A program made the position numbers and the translations under genes. From positions 2,728,001 to 2,792,000 of the forward strand of contig OZ017751.1 in the NCBI GenBank assembly GCA_963969365.1: a DNA stretch of 64,000 nt, given 5' to 3'. Numbering within the stretch: position 1 is the first letter of the stretch; every line of letters begins with the position of its first letter. The notes beneath the pieces were generated by a model. It made no database searches and had not been told where the DNA came from. It worked only from the letters and a program-made list of their open reading frames with translations. The DNA comes from Asterochloris sp. CNOR1 (taxonomy: Eukaryota > Chlorophyta > Trebouxiophyceae > Trebouxiales > Trebouxiaceae). Below are positions 10,241 to 21,810 of this stretch, one piece after another.

Positions 10241-12104
10241 ATGCTGCGCCAGGTTTCCAAAGGCGTTGCCAGCAGGCTGCTGTCTAGCTCACAAGCCTGC
10301 ACCCCCTGTGCTGCACTGACACAGTGCAGGCACCAGACCACAGCAGGTAGGCAAGTTGCAGGAATGGTGGCAATCATCTGATGCCATGCACTGAACATCT
10401 GAGACCCGCCACCTGCAGAGCTGAAGTCGACAAATCCCACTCAGAGGGAGGCCCCCAAGAGTCTTGCAGGAGGTGAGTGCTGTGATCAATAGAATCGGGA
10501 ACAGATGCCCTCTCTGGATTTCGTACTGCACACTAAGTCCCTGGTCCCATCTGCAGTTCTTGATGAGAGCGCGCAAACCCTCTTTCTGACAGAGATGGCC
10601 AGGGGTCTGCTACTGACCCTCAAGACCTTCTTTGAGCCCAAGGTCACGGTGAGCACCGTAGCGCCCTCGGCCCTCTTGGCAGGCAGAGCTGCACTGGTGG
10701 TGACCAATGCAGCCAAGGCTGACCCATCAGGCAGTAAGCAGACTGCCCTGGCTGTCTTGGCCATTGCCAGGAATTGCATCGTCAGCAAGGGGCTAAGGCT
10801 GCCTGCCCAGCTCACCCCCACTGTGCGACTCCACCAGCAGAGGCGCCCAGTGAGAGTCACCCCTGCCTGCTGCAGATCAACTACCCCTTTGAGAAGAGCC
10901 AGGTCAGTCCCCGCTTCCGGGGGGAACACGTCCTGCGGCGCTACCCCACCGGCGAGGAGCGCTGCATAGCCTGCAAGCTGTGTGAGGCGGTGAGCAAGCA
11001 ACACACCAATGGTCGCCAACAATACACAAGCATGTGGCATCGCAGCCAGGATGAGCTCCTCAGCCTTACTCGAGCTATGCCCTTTGCTCAGTGCAGCCTG
11101 CTGTCTTTCTGTGTTGTGTGCAGCACTCCTTGAAGCGTTGGCAGCACCTGCTCAGGATTCCCTGGAATGGGAGGGACAGGCAGAATGGCACAGAGAGGGT
11201 GGGGCCCCCTGTCTTCCAGGTGCCTGAGCTGACTTGTGCACCTGTGGGCCTGCAGGTCTGCCCGGCCCAGGCCATCTCGATTGAGGCAGAGGAGCGCGAA
11301 GATGGCTCCAGACGGACCACTCGGTCAGTTTTGAGAGTGATGCCCTCTGTTGTGTGCGGGCAACAACACGTCCTGGGGAGTTTGTGTGTCTGTTGGGCTG
11401 GCAACACCATCTCTCTTCTGCTGTGAGCATCACAGCCAGAGCCTGCCACAGGGTGCTGTGCTCAAGGCTCTGCAGGCTCGTGTGTGCCTGTGCAATGGCT
11501 GGACGGCATTGTGGGGCCAACCTTTGGGCCCTTATAGGTTCTGTGACGGCAGCAGCCAGAGTGGCAGCCCATGGGGACCTGGTGTCTGCTGACACAAGGC
11601 ATATGTGGGGTGGCTGCAGGTACGACCTGGACATGACCAAGTGCATCTACTGCGGTTTCTGCCAGGAGGCCTGCCCGGTGGATGCCATCGTGGAGGGGCC
11701 CAACTTTGAGTTCTCCACAGAGACACATGAGGTCCGCATCCATAACTTCTGTCACTGCAAGGGCAACCTCAAAGGGTCCTCTGCAATTTGGCATGTGCCT
11801 GGCAGGCTTCCCTGCATTCATTCTCCATCACATGCTGTATGCTGTTGTTCAGCTATGGCAGCTGCCCCTGCCAGCTTCCTGACTCGGCTCTTCATGCTGT
11901 GTTGCAGGAGCTGCTTTATGACAAGCAGAAGCTGCTGGAGTGTGGTGACAGGTGATCAGAATGTGCTGGGCATATTCTGTCGGGTGTGCAACTGTCACCA
12001 TCAGCACTGTTAGCTCACTGCATGCACTGATCCATGTGATGCTGCCATTCAGGTGGGAGACAGAGATTGCAGCAAACTTGAAGGCAGAGTCCCTGTACCG
12101 CTAG
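10241..12104 (+). CDS. NDUFS8: NADH:ubiquinone oxidoreductase Fe-S subunit 8 (TYKY, complex I), mitochondrial
   Basis: Eight exons (10241-10346, 10419-10472, 10593-10648, 10876-10989, 11256-11323, 11620-11731, 11908-11951, 12053-12104) join to 201 residues. Exon 1 begins [16 protein letters not shown], a typical mitochondrial presequence (R, S, no acid). Two 4Fe-4S ferredoxin motifs are visible: CIACKLCEA followed by VCPAQAI, and [16 protein letters not shown]. These hold clusters N6a and N6b, which pass electrons toward ubiquinone in the peripheral arm. The C-terminus ([17 protein letters not shown]...ESLYR) matches the family to its end. The intron after exon 6 uses an unusual GTCCGC donor. 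The gene is nuclear, as expected. It follows PIS closely on the same strand. Confidence 0.95.
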
Positions 12105-12318
12105 ATGATGCATGACCCTCCAGAGCTGGCCTTGAACTCTTTAACTTCATCCAAAACTTTGTGTGGTGATCACAGGACAGTTGACGCCTCAGAGGGACGT
12201 TGGGGTTGGTGATTTTCACTGACAGGCAGGGCACTGCTACTGTGCACAATGCACCACTGAGTCTTCAGACGGGGACAGCACTGACATCACTAAAGCACTA
12301 TGGTAGACTACACCTAGG

Positions 12319-15300
12319 CTACGAGTTGTTTCTCAAGTTCTCCTTGTCTGACATACAAGCTGACCCTGTGGCAGCCCCTCTGCGTGGCGGCTTGACATTG
12401 CCACTGCAGGCTGCCCCTCCACCGAAAGCTGGCTGCACACCCTCAGCTGCATGCCCCTGCTCTTGGCCACTGCAGCTGCATGCTTCAGGGCCCAGGTGGC
12501 CAGGCTTGGGGTCCCACCTGCTGCTGGCGGCGGCCATGCACTGCTGGGGGGCTGTAGCTGCAGCTGTGCTGCGGGCAGCCTTGGCCCGGGGTGCTGGCGG
12601 GGTGCTGCCAGCGCCACCCACAGGGGACAAGAACTGCCTGATGGACAGCTGCGTGGCTCCTGCTCCTGCAGTTGCGTCCTCCGCCTGCCGCTTCAAGGCT
12701 GAGCGCGGCTGTGCCTGCAGCATGCATCACTATCCTGTGCAGCATTCATTGATGCAGCTGCACCCTGAGGCTGCCGCCTGACAGCCGTGACTGCAGCAGA
12801 GCAGGTACAGGCACTGTGCCGCAGGGCCCTTTGCATCCTGCACGTTGCTTCCAAGGTGGGTGCTGGCTGTGCCTCCTGCACCGCATATTATGTGCCTGCC
12901 TGCATCATAGTGCACGTCCAGCTTTCTGGAGGCACCAGGTGAGTCTCATTGTGCCATGCCTTGAGCCACTCCTCAAACTGTTGGAAGGGCTGCTTGCAGC
13001 CATGCCACAGTGCAAGGCAGCACTGAGGCACAGCACTGGGAGGTCCAGTAGAGGGGGTTCAGAGGGCTTGCCAAGCACTTTTACTGCACAACTCTTGTCC
13101 AGGAGCTGCATCAGCAAGCTGCAGCTGGCTGCTCCTGAGCGACGCAGCGGTGCAACCCAGCTCCTGTGGGCAGCACTGGCTGCACCCGGCACGCTTCACA
13201 GGTGATTGACTCCAATATGCTTCAACGTGCTGCTTGCAACGCTGCACCAAGTGCCTCATCGCAGACCACCCACTTGACACATTGTTCTCCACCCAAATGA
13301 GTCTAGCACAGCTTGCAGAAGCACCTCAGATGCCCAGTGTGCTGCAGTGTGAGCTGAGTCCAGCCTGGGTTTTGCCGGATGCATTCAGCCTACAATGCAT
13401 GACAAGCATCACCCTCCAGCATGCTGCATCAGCACTCGAGCTTAAAAGCACCCAGGCCCCAGAGGCCTACCCAGGGATGCCCTCCGGCTTGCCGCGGCGT
13501 GAGCGGAGGCCTGCCTGGTCCCATGCCTGTCAGGCCGCCACCAGGCTCAGTGCCCTCTTGCCGCTGCCTGGGGCCCGCCACACTGGGTGTTTGCTGCATA
13601 GGGACTGCAAAGCCGCCCAGAGGTGCCAAGCTGCTGCTGGGGCCAAGGTCTGTGCTGCGCTGCAGGGGCCGCCCCTCTGCGGCTGCTTCGGCCGCAGCTG
13701 CATGCTGCTCCCTGCAGCACACGGTAACGTCTTGGAGACTGCCTAGGTTCAAACAGCAGCACAAGCCGCTCAGCGCGCCCTCAATCAAACGCCCTTGCGC
13801 AGTGGCAGCACAGAGTCTGCACATGATGCTCGCTACATCTGCATCTCCTGCACCACTGGCAGCAGTGCTGTCATGATAAGGGAAGGCTGAGCTGACGGGT
13901 GTGACTGCTCGGTCCTTATTCAGGCCTGACAGCCGCCAGACAGCAGGTAGTGACGCTGGGCCCCATCCCGGCAGGGTCCGGGTGCCGCACAGGCACAGTG
14001 CAGCGCTCCTGCCGCACCCTCAGTGCACCATGGCAGCAGTCCTGCCCAGGCAGGTGCTCCTGGCCTGCTGGGCAGACCTTGTGGCTCTTGGCCAGGCAGG
14101 CGTCAGACTGCAGCGGTTGTCACTGCCCCCAACACAGACACTGTCCACATGCTGCACACGCGGAGGACCTTGATCCCGCCGCGCCTGCTGTGCACCACCT
14201 TGTCACGTCAGATGCAGGCTGACCTGAGCTGCTGGGAGCCGCTGATGCCCTCCGCGTCCAGGTGCAAGTCTGTGGACTCCCTCCCTGAGCCGCAGGTTCC
14301 CACACCCTCCACTGCTGCGAGACCCACCCTCTCGGGGGTGACCTTTGCCTGCAGTGCAGGCACTGAGGCTGGTCCCGGCAGGTGGGCGCCTTCAGCTCTG
14401 TGAGACTGCTGCCCACAGCCTGGCTGCCCCGGCCTCAATGAGTATTGAGCAATCAAGGACTGCTGCCAGGATGCAATGCAAACAGCCTGGCTGGACTCCT
14501 AGACACTGGCCCACCATCCCCAGCTGCCGCTGCCTCAGCACCCACAGTCCCTTCTAGAATAGAAGCGCCCACAGCCTGCCACCTGTGCACAGGCAGGCAC
14601 CTTGAGGCTGTCATGGGCTCACTAAACTGGCTCCACAGGCTGCAAAACTCTCAGAGTCTCAAAGTACAGACTGCTGTGCCCAGAGCGTGCAGCTCACTGC
14701 TGACAGGTCACACGCTGCAAGCTGAGCATAACTGATGTGCAGCCTGCGGAAGCTGGAATACGCTTACAACCCCTGGGCCGCAGGTGTGCAGCTGCCTCCC
14801 ACATCTTGCAGATTGCAAGCGGCGCATAGCTCACCCGGACTGGCTGCCCAGGAACTTGTAGGCAAAAGGCTGCATGCTCTGGGCACTCCAGTTTGTACCC
14901 AGGAAAGGTGAGCATGCTCCAGGCATGCAAATGGCAAGCTGCAGCCAGCTCACCCAGACTGGCTGCCGGGCTTTCAGGGGCCACTCAGTGCGATCCACCT
15001 TCCACACCCGCAGGCTGCAGTCGTCGCTGCAGGTGGCCACTGTGTTGGGCTCGCTGGCGCACCAGGCTGCCCCTGTTACCTCGTTGGAGTGCCCCTCCAG
15101 CAGGTAGGGCAGGGCATCTGGGCGAGCCACCTGCAGCCCCAGGGGAGGGCTTTGCTCTTGAGTCAGCCCCCTGCAGTGGAGTCAAGGCAGGGCATCTGGC
15201 CAGGCTACCCGCAGCATAAAGGACATCTGGACACGCTACCCACAGCTCGAAGGACAATGGGCGAGCCACCTGCAGGGCTAGGGGAGGGCATGACATCTGA

Positions 15301-18300
15301 GTCTGCTCAGTGTTGCTGACGTCAAGGCATGGCATCTGCACAAGCCACCTGCAGCCTGGAGAAGTCAGTGAGTAACACAGCAGGATGGATGTGGGCACAT
15401 GAGCACTGTGTTGCGGACAGCCCCTGCAGCCTTGTACAGTTGGGACCCCGACCCCTGCGGGGCGTCCCCAACAGGTAGATGCTGCCAGCAGATCAGAAGG
15501 TCAGGCCGCATGCATGTCTGCAGGGCCTGCAGGTGCAGCAGGGGCTCACCGACCAGACATAGCCATATCTGTCAGAGCTGCCAGAAAGAATGTGCTCCCC
15601 ATCAGGGCTGAAGGCAGCCTTGATGTAGAAGGAGCGGAAGGAGTGGCCGCCGAACTTGGCCAGGGGGGGCTGCTGGGGGCGCAGCACATCGTACAGGTAG
15701 TGGGTGTGGTTGCTCACAGACACAAGCAGGCGGGACCCTGCAAAGACATGAAGCAAGCTGTCAGAAGCAAGGGGTGCAACCTGCTGGCTTGCCTGATCAG
15801 TGCAAGTTGTGGGGGTGGGGGGGGGTGGGGGGGTTGATCAGGTGGCTCGCACTCACTAGCAGGCATGAACCTGCAAGGAACATTTGTATTTAAAAAGTTT
15901 CTGTTGCGGGCCAATGTATGCTGTGCTGCATTTTGCACAGACGGTGAGCGTGGCTGCTCAGCATCACCAGCATGGGGCTTCTGCAGGGGCAATCAAGGCA
16001 CCAACGCGTGGTGTACTGTGCGGTGTGGGTGCTGACAAGGAACCTGAAGCCTGCAGGGCCCCAGCTGCAGGTTCCAAATGCAACAATCGGCAGGTCTCTC
16101 AGGCAACAACATGGGAGTGGCTGCCAGCCATTTCCAGCAAGCAGGAGCCCACAGGGCTAGTGCGTCGAATCATCTAGGTCACTGAGGTGTGCAGACCGGC
16201 TGACTGCAGACCAAGGTGCCTGCAGCGCCATAGGAGTGGCGCCTGTCTTCCCCAGAAGTTTGTCACTGCGGAGGCCGCAAATGGCCGCACCTGTGGGGTC
16301 TAGGGCCATGCAGCTGATACCGTGGGGTTGCAGGCGCTTGGCACTCGTGTGGGGGCCAATGCGGGCTACCGGCGGCACCTGCACCAGAGTACAGGGCAAA
16401 GTTGCTTCAGCATGCAATTGCAGGGCAGGGCTGCTCAATGTTCACAGAAGGCTGATGCACCAGGTCCAACTCAGAGTCTGAGATGCAGCAGTCACACTCC
16501 CACAGAAAGGTGACAACTGGCTCGAGTAACGCTGGTGCATGTGTGGCCGCAGAGCACGTCACAAACTGCTGTGCACAGCTCTCACCGCATCAAGCGGTGC
16601 CTCAGGCTCAACACCAGCGGAGATGTGAGCTGCCGCCGCAGACAGGAACCGCATGTCCCACACCTTGACCAGGCCATCTGCAGCTCCTGCAGGTCTAGCA
16701 AGCGGCCATGAGCAGCCCTGCAGGTTCCAGCTGCACTACCCCTGTGGTGCAGCTGTTGCACCCTGCAGCAGGTATGCAGTCCCCATGGGTGCCACTCACA
16801 GCTCCTGCAGAAGCAACAGCGGACACCAATTTTGGGGTAGCCTGCACTTCCGTTCGAGATCTACTGCAACCGTTTTGGAGGACAGAGACCAAGATCACTG
16901 GCATAGCTGTCAGGTGGGCCATGTACCAGGACAGCTGCCATTGCCAAAGACAAACAGCTGCTTTGATGTTATCGCGAGGCGCACCAGATGTGGCAATGAG
17001 GTGGTCGTCATGCAGGAAGACAACGCAGGTCACGCTCTGCTTGATCGTGCCCTGCACAGCAAAGGTTGCACATGTCACACAGTGCAGCACGCCGCAGTCA
17101 AGCTGCTGCACCGATGTGGTTGCATCCTTGCTGTGAGGGTGGGTGCAAATTTACAGCAAGAATTCCATCACAAAAGCAAGAGGATTCAGTATATGTGCAG
17201 CGCAGGTACCAGCAGCTGAAAACAGAAGGTACATCAAGCGTTGAAGGTTTGTCTGCAGCTGCTGAGTACGATCTTCTGCCCAGCAGGCCAGCGCAGGGCT
17301 GCCTGTGGCTGGAGAAGAAGCAGAGCTCAGAACACACCAGAGCTTTCCGTGCAAGATCTGACAGATTAGACCCTTAGCATACTGGGCTGTGAAGCGCCTC
17401 CGCAAATGCTGTTGGTGCTGTCGGAAAAGTTTCCACAAGGAGCAGGGGTCCATGTCAGTCAATTGACCCTAGCTGCAGTTGCTGACCCTACCTTTCAACC
17501 TAACCAGTGCGGGATGGCGCCCAGGCCAGCATTAACCTGCCACCACACTGTGCCCATGCTGCCACTCAGGGCAATTTTCACTCTGAGAACGCATGCACGC
17601 ATGCCTGCTGCCAGAGCTCCTCACCATGACAACGCTGTCCTTCCTGCGCTTGCGGTGGCTGGGGGGGAAGAAGGTGTGGGCGTCTGACACTTTGGCCACC
17701 TGCGTGTGGGCAGGGCAGCCGCCATACCGCCCTGTTGCCACTCGCGCGTCCCACAGCATCAGGGCCCCATCCCGCCCTCCTGCAGCCACACAGACAGGGA
17801 TGGAAGAAAGTGAGAAACAGCTGAGCTTCAGGCCTAGCTGTTGGGTTGCTCAGATCTGCATGTAAAGTTCCCAACTCGAGAGCTACTTGATAGCCTCATC
17901 ACACAGACCAGCCTGCAGGCTCACGAGTGCCATGCGTGCTGCGCAGAGTACTCTTAGGCCACCTGGGCACAGCACCAGGGCCCAAGGCTGCCCCCTGCAG
18001 GCAGCACAGACCAGTAAGCAGGCTCATGCACAGCTCAAGAGCCGCAGCTGCCTGCCGTCCACAATGGGTCGGCCCAAGAGCAGCATAAGGGACCCCATCC
18101 TGCCCACCTGCAGGAGTAAGGGAATGGGGAACCCATCCCGCGCATCCATTTGTGTCTCCAGGGCCAATGTGCGGTGCTGAGTCTAGAGTAGACCACTTTC
18201 ACAGGGAAGCATGTGTGTTTGCAAGCCTGGGCGGGGCGGATGGCGCACTGTGTCTTTGCAAGCCTGGGCGGGGCGGATGGCGCACTGTTTCTCTGCAAGC

Positions 18301-19410
18301 CTGGGCGGGGCGGCTGGGGCGAGCACCCACCGTGGGTGGGCAAATCAGCTGTTTGGCCACCCGCAAGCCTGGGCAGTGCAACCTCCGCGCCAACCGTGAG
18401 CATCCCAGCTGTTTGACTGCCTGACAACCTGGGCGGTACGGTGTGAGGTGCTTGTCACAGCTGTGTGGCTGCCAGATGCGCTGTGCGCACAGATGTGCCT
18501 GGGCAGTCACTTGCCTCAGCAAGCAGCCAGCAGCTGGGCGGAGACTTAGACTGCCCTCTACATGGGACACACTCCTAAATTGCAGCATCTCACACAGGGC
18601 CACATGCGCGCCAGCCACTCAGTAGCTGTATGCGGCTCCTGGCGTGTGAACTCCTGCTGGTCAGAGCCCTCACCTGAGGCGATGACCTGCTGGCAGCTGG
18701 GCTGGGTGGCCACACTCTTGACCGAGCCTGAGTGGCCCTCAAACACTCCCAGAGCTGCAGCTCGCCCCGCGTCCCACAGGCGCACCGTCTCATCACCCGA
18801 GGCTGTCAGGATGCAGGCATCGTCCTGCAGGCACACCTGGTGCCCTGCGAGGCGGCTGCCATGGGGCTGGACATGCAGCTGATGAGACAGTACACACCTG
18901 TGCAGTGCTATGCTGGATTCCTGAGCAGACATGGGACACCAGCTCAGGAGGGAGGGCTACAATGCAGCCCGATTAACAAGCTAATGGCAGTGGCCGCGGC
19001 AGCGTCACTGCCAGGTCTGCAGGGCTCTGTTGTGTGGCTGTTAATGCAGGCTGATCTGCAGGGCTGCCAGGGGGGAGGAGGGCCAAAGCAGGAATTGCTA
19101 GCCCTGCTTTCAAATGGCGGCCTTCAGGGCTTTTCTGTGGCAGCAGCGCAACAGCCCAGCCCAGCTGTTGGCTGGCTGCACCATCCAACAGGTGCCCCTT
19201 GCCAGCAAAGGAAGACGCGGCATCTACCCCGCTGACCTGGCACCACTTCACATCAAAAATGGCGTTGTTGTGCGCCACCCAGTGGGCAGCCGGTCGCGGG
19301 CCGCTGGCAGCGAGGCCACCTGTTGAGGTGGGCAGCTGCTGCGCTGTGTTGATCACTGAGACATACCCCTCCTCATCCACCACTGCCAGATGTTGCCCAC
19401 GGCGCTCAGT
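12319..19410 (-). CDS. CDT2: CDT2/DTL, WD40 substrate receptor of the CRL4 ubiquitin ligase
   Basis: WD40 exons on the minus strand are 19410-19237, 18824-18674, 17779-17625, 17051-16985, 16686-16586, 16378-16291, 15737-15550 and 15130-14954, and they join in frame. Matches to CDT2 run in order: VVDEEGYVSVINT, AHNNAIFDVKW, ASGDETVRLWD, GGRDGALMLWD, DGLVKVWDMR, SVSNHTHYLYDVLR, SGSSDRYGYVWS, and GHSNEVTGAAWC with TCSDDCSLRVWK. CRL4-Cdt2 destroys Cdt1, CDK inhibitors and Set8-type proteins bound to PCNA on chromatin. A low-complexity tail follows (exons near 14348-14224 and 13700-13490, others unsure). It ends in exon 12714-12319, which carries a PIP-box-like QLSIRQFL near 12650, similar in position to the C-terminal PIP box of animal DTL. 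The N-terminal exon(s) upstream of 19410 were not found. Introns are unusually rich in repeats. Confidence 0.85.
14828..14967. repeat. Duplicated splice-donor segment in the CDT2 gene
   Basis: A 21-base segment holding the donor of the last WD40 exon (minus-strand ...CAGTCTGG|GTGAGCT, at 14947-14967) recurs with few changes at 14828-14848, 119 bases further into the intron, again followed by GTGAGC. The distal copy could serve as a donor of a small extra exon, or be a relic. Confidence 0.6.
15112..15354. repeat. Five degenerate copies of a 3' splice junction in a CDT2 intron
   Basis: A roughly 24-base unit that spans the acceptor and first bases of WD40 exon 15130-14954 (plus strand: ggcatctgggcgagccacct then gcag) appears at about 15112-15136, 15191-15214, 15221-15245, 15252-15275 and 15331-15354. 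The copies differ by substitutions, but each keeps a CAG next to the exon-like sequence. Only the copy nearest the exon joins the WD40 frame. Confidence 0.75.
15811..15833 (+). repeat. G-rich tract with G-quadruplex potential
   Basis: A run of 21 guanines in 23 bases is interrupted by two single T residues, inside a CDT2 intron. On the transcribed (minus) strand it is a C/A tract, so it could act as a strong pyrimidine-like tract in the RNA, while the plus strand could fold as a quadruplex. Confidence 0.7.
18221..18440. repeat. 37-bp minisatellite in a CDT2 intron
   Basis: Units starting gcaagcctgggcgg occur at 18221, 18258 and 18295, exactly 37 bases apart, with a GGATGGCGCACTGT body. Weaker copies lie at about 18363 and 18425. 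The array sits between WD40 exons 18824-18674 and 17779-17625. Confidence 0.85.
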
Positions 19411-21810
19411 CTGCAGAAAAGGTAAGGGAGTGTGAGATCAACAATTGGTCCAAGGGAGATACAATGTAGTGACAGGCAGGTGCTGCTCCGGCGCTGAGTC
19501 TGCCACATCGATGGGGGAGTATCAGAACAACACCGTTTCAGGGGAGAGCCTGTGCTGTGAAAGTCAGGTGCTGGCCCCAGCACTGCGTCTGCATACTGAG
19601 CTGTGATGTTGAAGGGGACCCACTTGCAGTGCTGGAGCTGGCGACAGGCAACTGATGCTTGCCCCGGCGCTGAGTCTGCACAATGAGTGGTCGTGTGTTA
19701 CACAGAGGGTTTCAGGGGAGAGGCTGTCGTGCTGCAGCCAGTGACAGGCAGGTGCTGAGTCTGCACTGAGTTCAAGTATTTAAGTGACGTGTTTTGGGGA
19801 AGGGCAGTGCTGAAGCCCGTGACAGGTGGTGCTGCCCAAGGCATTGAATGCGCACGGGCTGAAACCTGCAACCTCCCTGTTCAAAGTCACAGCAGGGAGA
19901 TGTGTTCTCAGCAAATCGGCAGCAGCCATGGCCTAGCCAGGTGCTGCCTCGGCAGAACATCACGCACACAAGTGAAGCCAGTTTGCAGGAATGTTGGGTT
20001 GAGATGCAGCAGCACTTGCACCGCTTGGTTTGATGGCCAGCAGCTGCATCCCTGCAGGGTGCAGCCCCCAGGCTGAGTCCGCATGTGGGCTGGAGGAGCA
20101 GCGTTGAACAAGGCCAAGGCAGCAATCTGCTCTTGACCGGCGTCTCAGACAAAGGTTGATGAGGTAAGTGATCAGGAGGCAGAGAGCAGCAGACGCTTGG
20201 CTGGTGGTGCACAACTGCAAGCCCAGCTTGGCAGATTCGCTGACAACAGTGATGACTAGATGCTGTGTGCAGGCACCGGCCAACCCTGCTAAAAGGAGCC
20301 TTTCTGTACAGCAAACGATGTGGACCAGCATCCTGCACTGCCGGGGTGGCTAGCAATAATGCCTTACATATGCCTGCAGGGTGCAGTACAGGGCTGCAGA
20401 TCCTTGACCATCAGCACAGCACATGATGGCGGCCTGCCTCATGGATCTCAAAACCTGTGCAATCATCTGATCCAGCGTAAGCAGGCAAGCCCACCTGGCC
20501 GAAGTGGCAGGTGAAGGGGGGTGTGCTTTTGCCCTCTACAGAGGTGTGGTGAACTTTGCCAGTGCCCTGCGCACGCCTGCTGCTGCTAAGATCCTGAAGC
20601 CAGGGCGCATGGCCAACTGCAGGGCAAAGGAAGAAGGAACTGGGCGCGCTGCGTGAAGGCTCTCAATGACACCTGGGCAGCTGCATGGCAGGGAGGCAAT
20701 GCCAGCCTGCACTCTTCAGGCATCCACAAGTTCTCACTTGGTTGCCCAGTCAGCCTTGAATCGAGTAGAGCTCTGCAGAACATCGCACGTGAGGCCCCAA
20801 CGGGTGCTATGGCGAAAGCGGTGCACTACAACACGCCTGACTGGCCCACATCGCGGGCAACCCAATTGACGGATTGCTATGACGCGGGATAGCTGATTGC
20901 TGCGTGCTGTGAGTTTGACTGTTGACTGCTGGCTTCAGAATCAGCTTCACCTGCATACCAACAGGCAGTTGCTTAATTCTGCAAGACGTCATGAAGAGGA
21001 TGCGGGGACCTGCAGTAATCTGAAAATTGCCTTAGCTGTGACAGGCAGGGGGCGTCAGATTTTGTCAGGCCCTGGCAGCACATGTGGGCAGGTTGTGAGC
21101 CAGTGCTGGCTGTTCTCAAGCAGCCAATGGTGGTGGAAGCACAAGCGAACCTCAGATGCTGCAGATGCAGTGCCTGTTGTGGTGTCTCCAAGCTTGCTGG
21201 CTGCAGATTGCACAAGATGAGATCTGTGGGCGCACAGCTTTTGGGGTTTCAGCACCATGTCAGCCATTGCCCTGGAGGTCTTGCATGTGTCAAGGGCCAG
21301 AGGAAGAGATGTCCAGCGCTGCAAGGATTGGCCACATATATGGGGCACTCTGTGGTGTCCAAGCCGTCACGCATGCAACAGAGGAAACATGATGATGACA
21401 GGCTTGTGTGTCCTCACCATTGTAATCTGTGCAGGTTCTCATACCTGATGGCATAAGTGTGATGCTCTGGCTGTACCTGGGGGCCCAAATGCAGCAGGCA
21501 TGTCAACATGACCACACCTTTGATGTCAATGCCAGGAGAAAATCGTCAAGCAAACACCTGGATCCTATTTGCACGGCAGGGCAATCAGTGAAACTCCGGA
21601 ATCTGTCAACAAAACTTCAAGGCCGAGGCCCTTGATGGGCATTGGTCCAAAAATATTTGTGCAGGCCTGTTTTCATCTTCTCAGGGAGCTCTCAGGGAGC
21701 GCCTCAACACGATCTGTGGGCAGACAGAGGGGCAGGCAAGAAGTAGTGAAGGGCTGAGAACGCAGGCTGGAAACAGCAAAATTGTCAACAACATGTGACG
21801 ATGGGGGAGC
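19411..21810. other. Gene-poor stretch with degenerate repeats; probably holds the CDT2 5' end
   Basis: Between about 19440 and 19830 there are degenerate repeats of a unit containing gacaggcaggtgctg, gctgagtctgc and ttcaggggagag, at loose spacing near 85-125 bases. The N-terminal exon(s) and promoter of CDT2 should be in this stretch; a short frame starting MRPGFRILAAAG near 20610 on the minus strand is one weak candidate. No other reading frame here shows family similarity. Confidence 0.45.

Noticed and set aside
19440-19830. Repeat region as a mobile element
   Set aside because: Only loose, degenerate direct repeats are present; no terminal inverted repeats, target-site duplication or transposase-like frame is visible.
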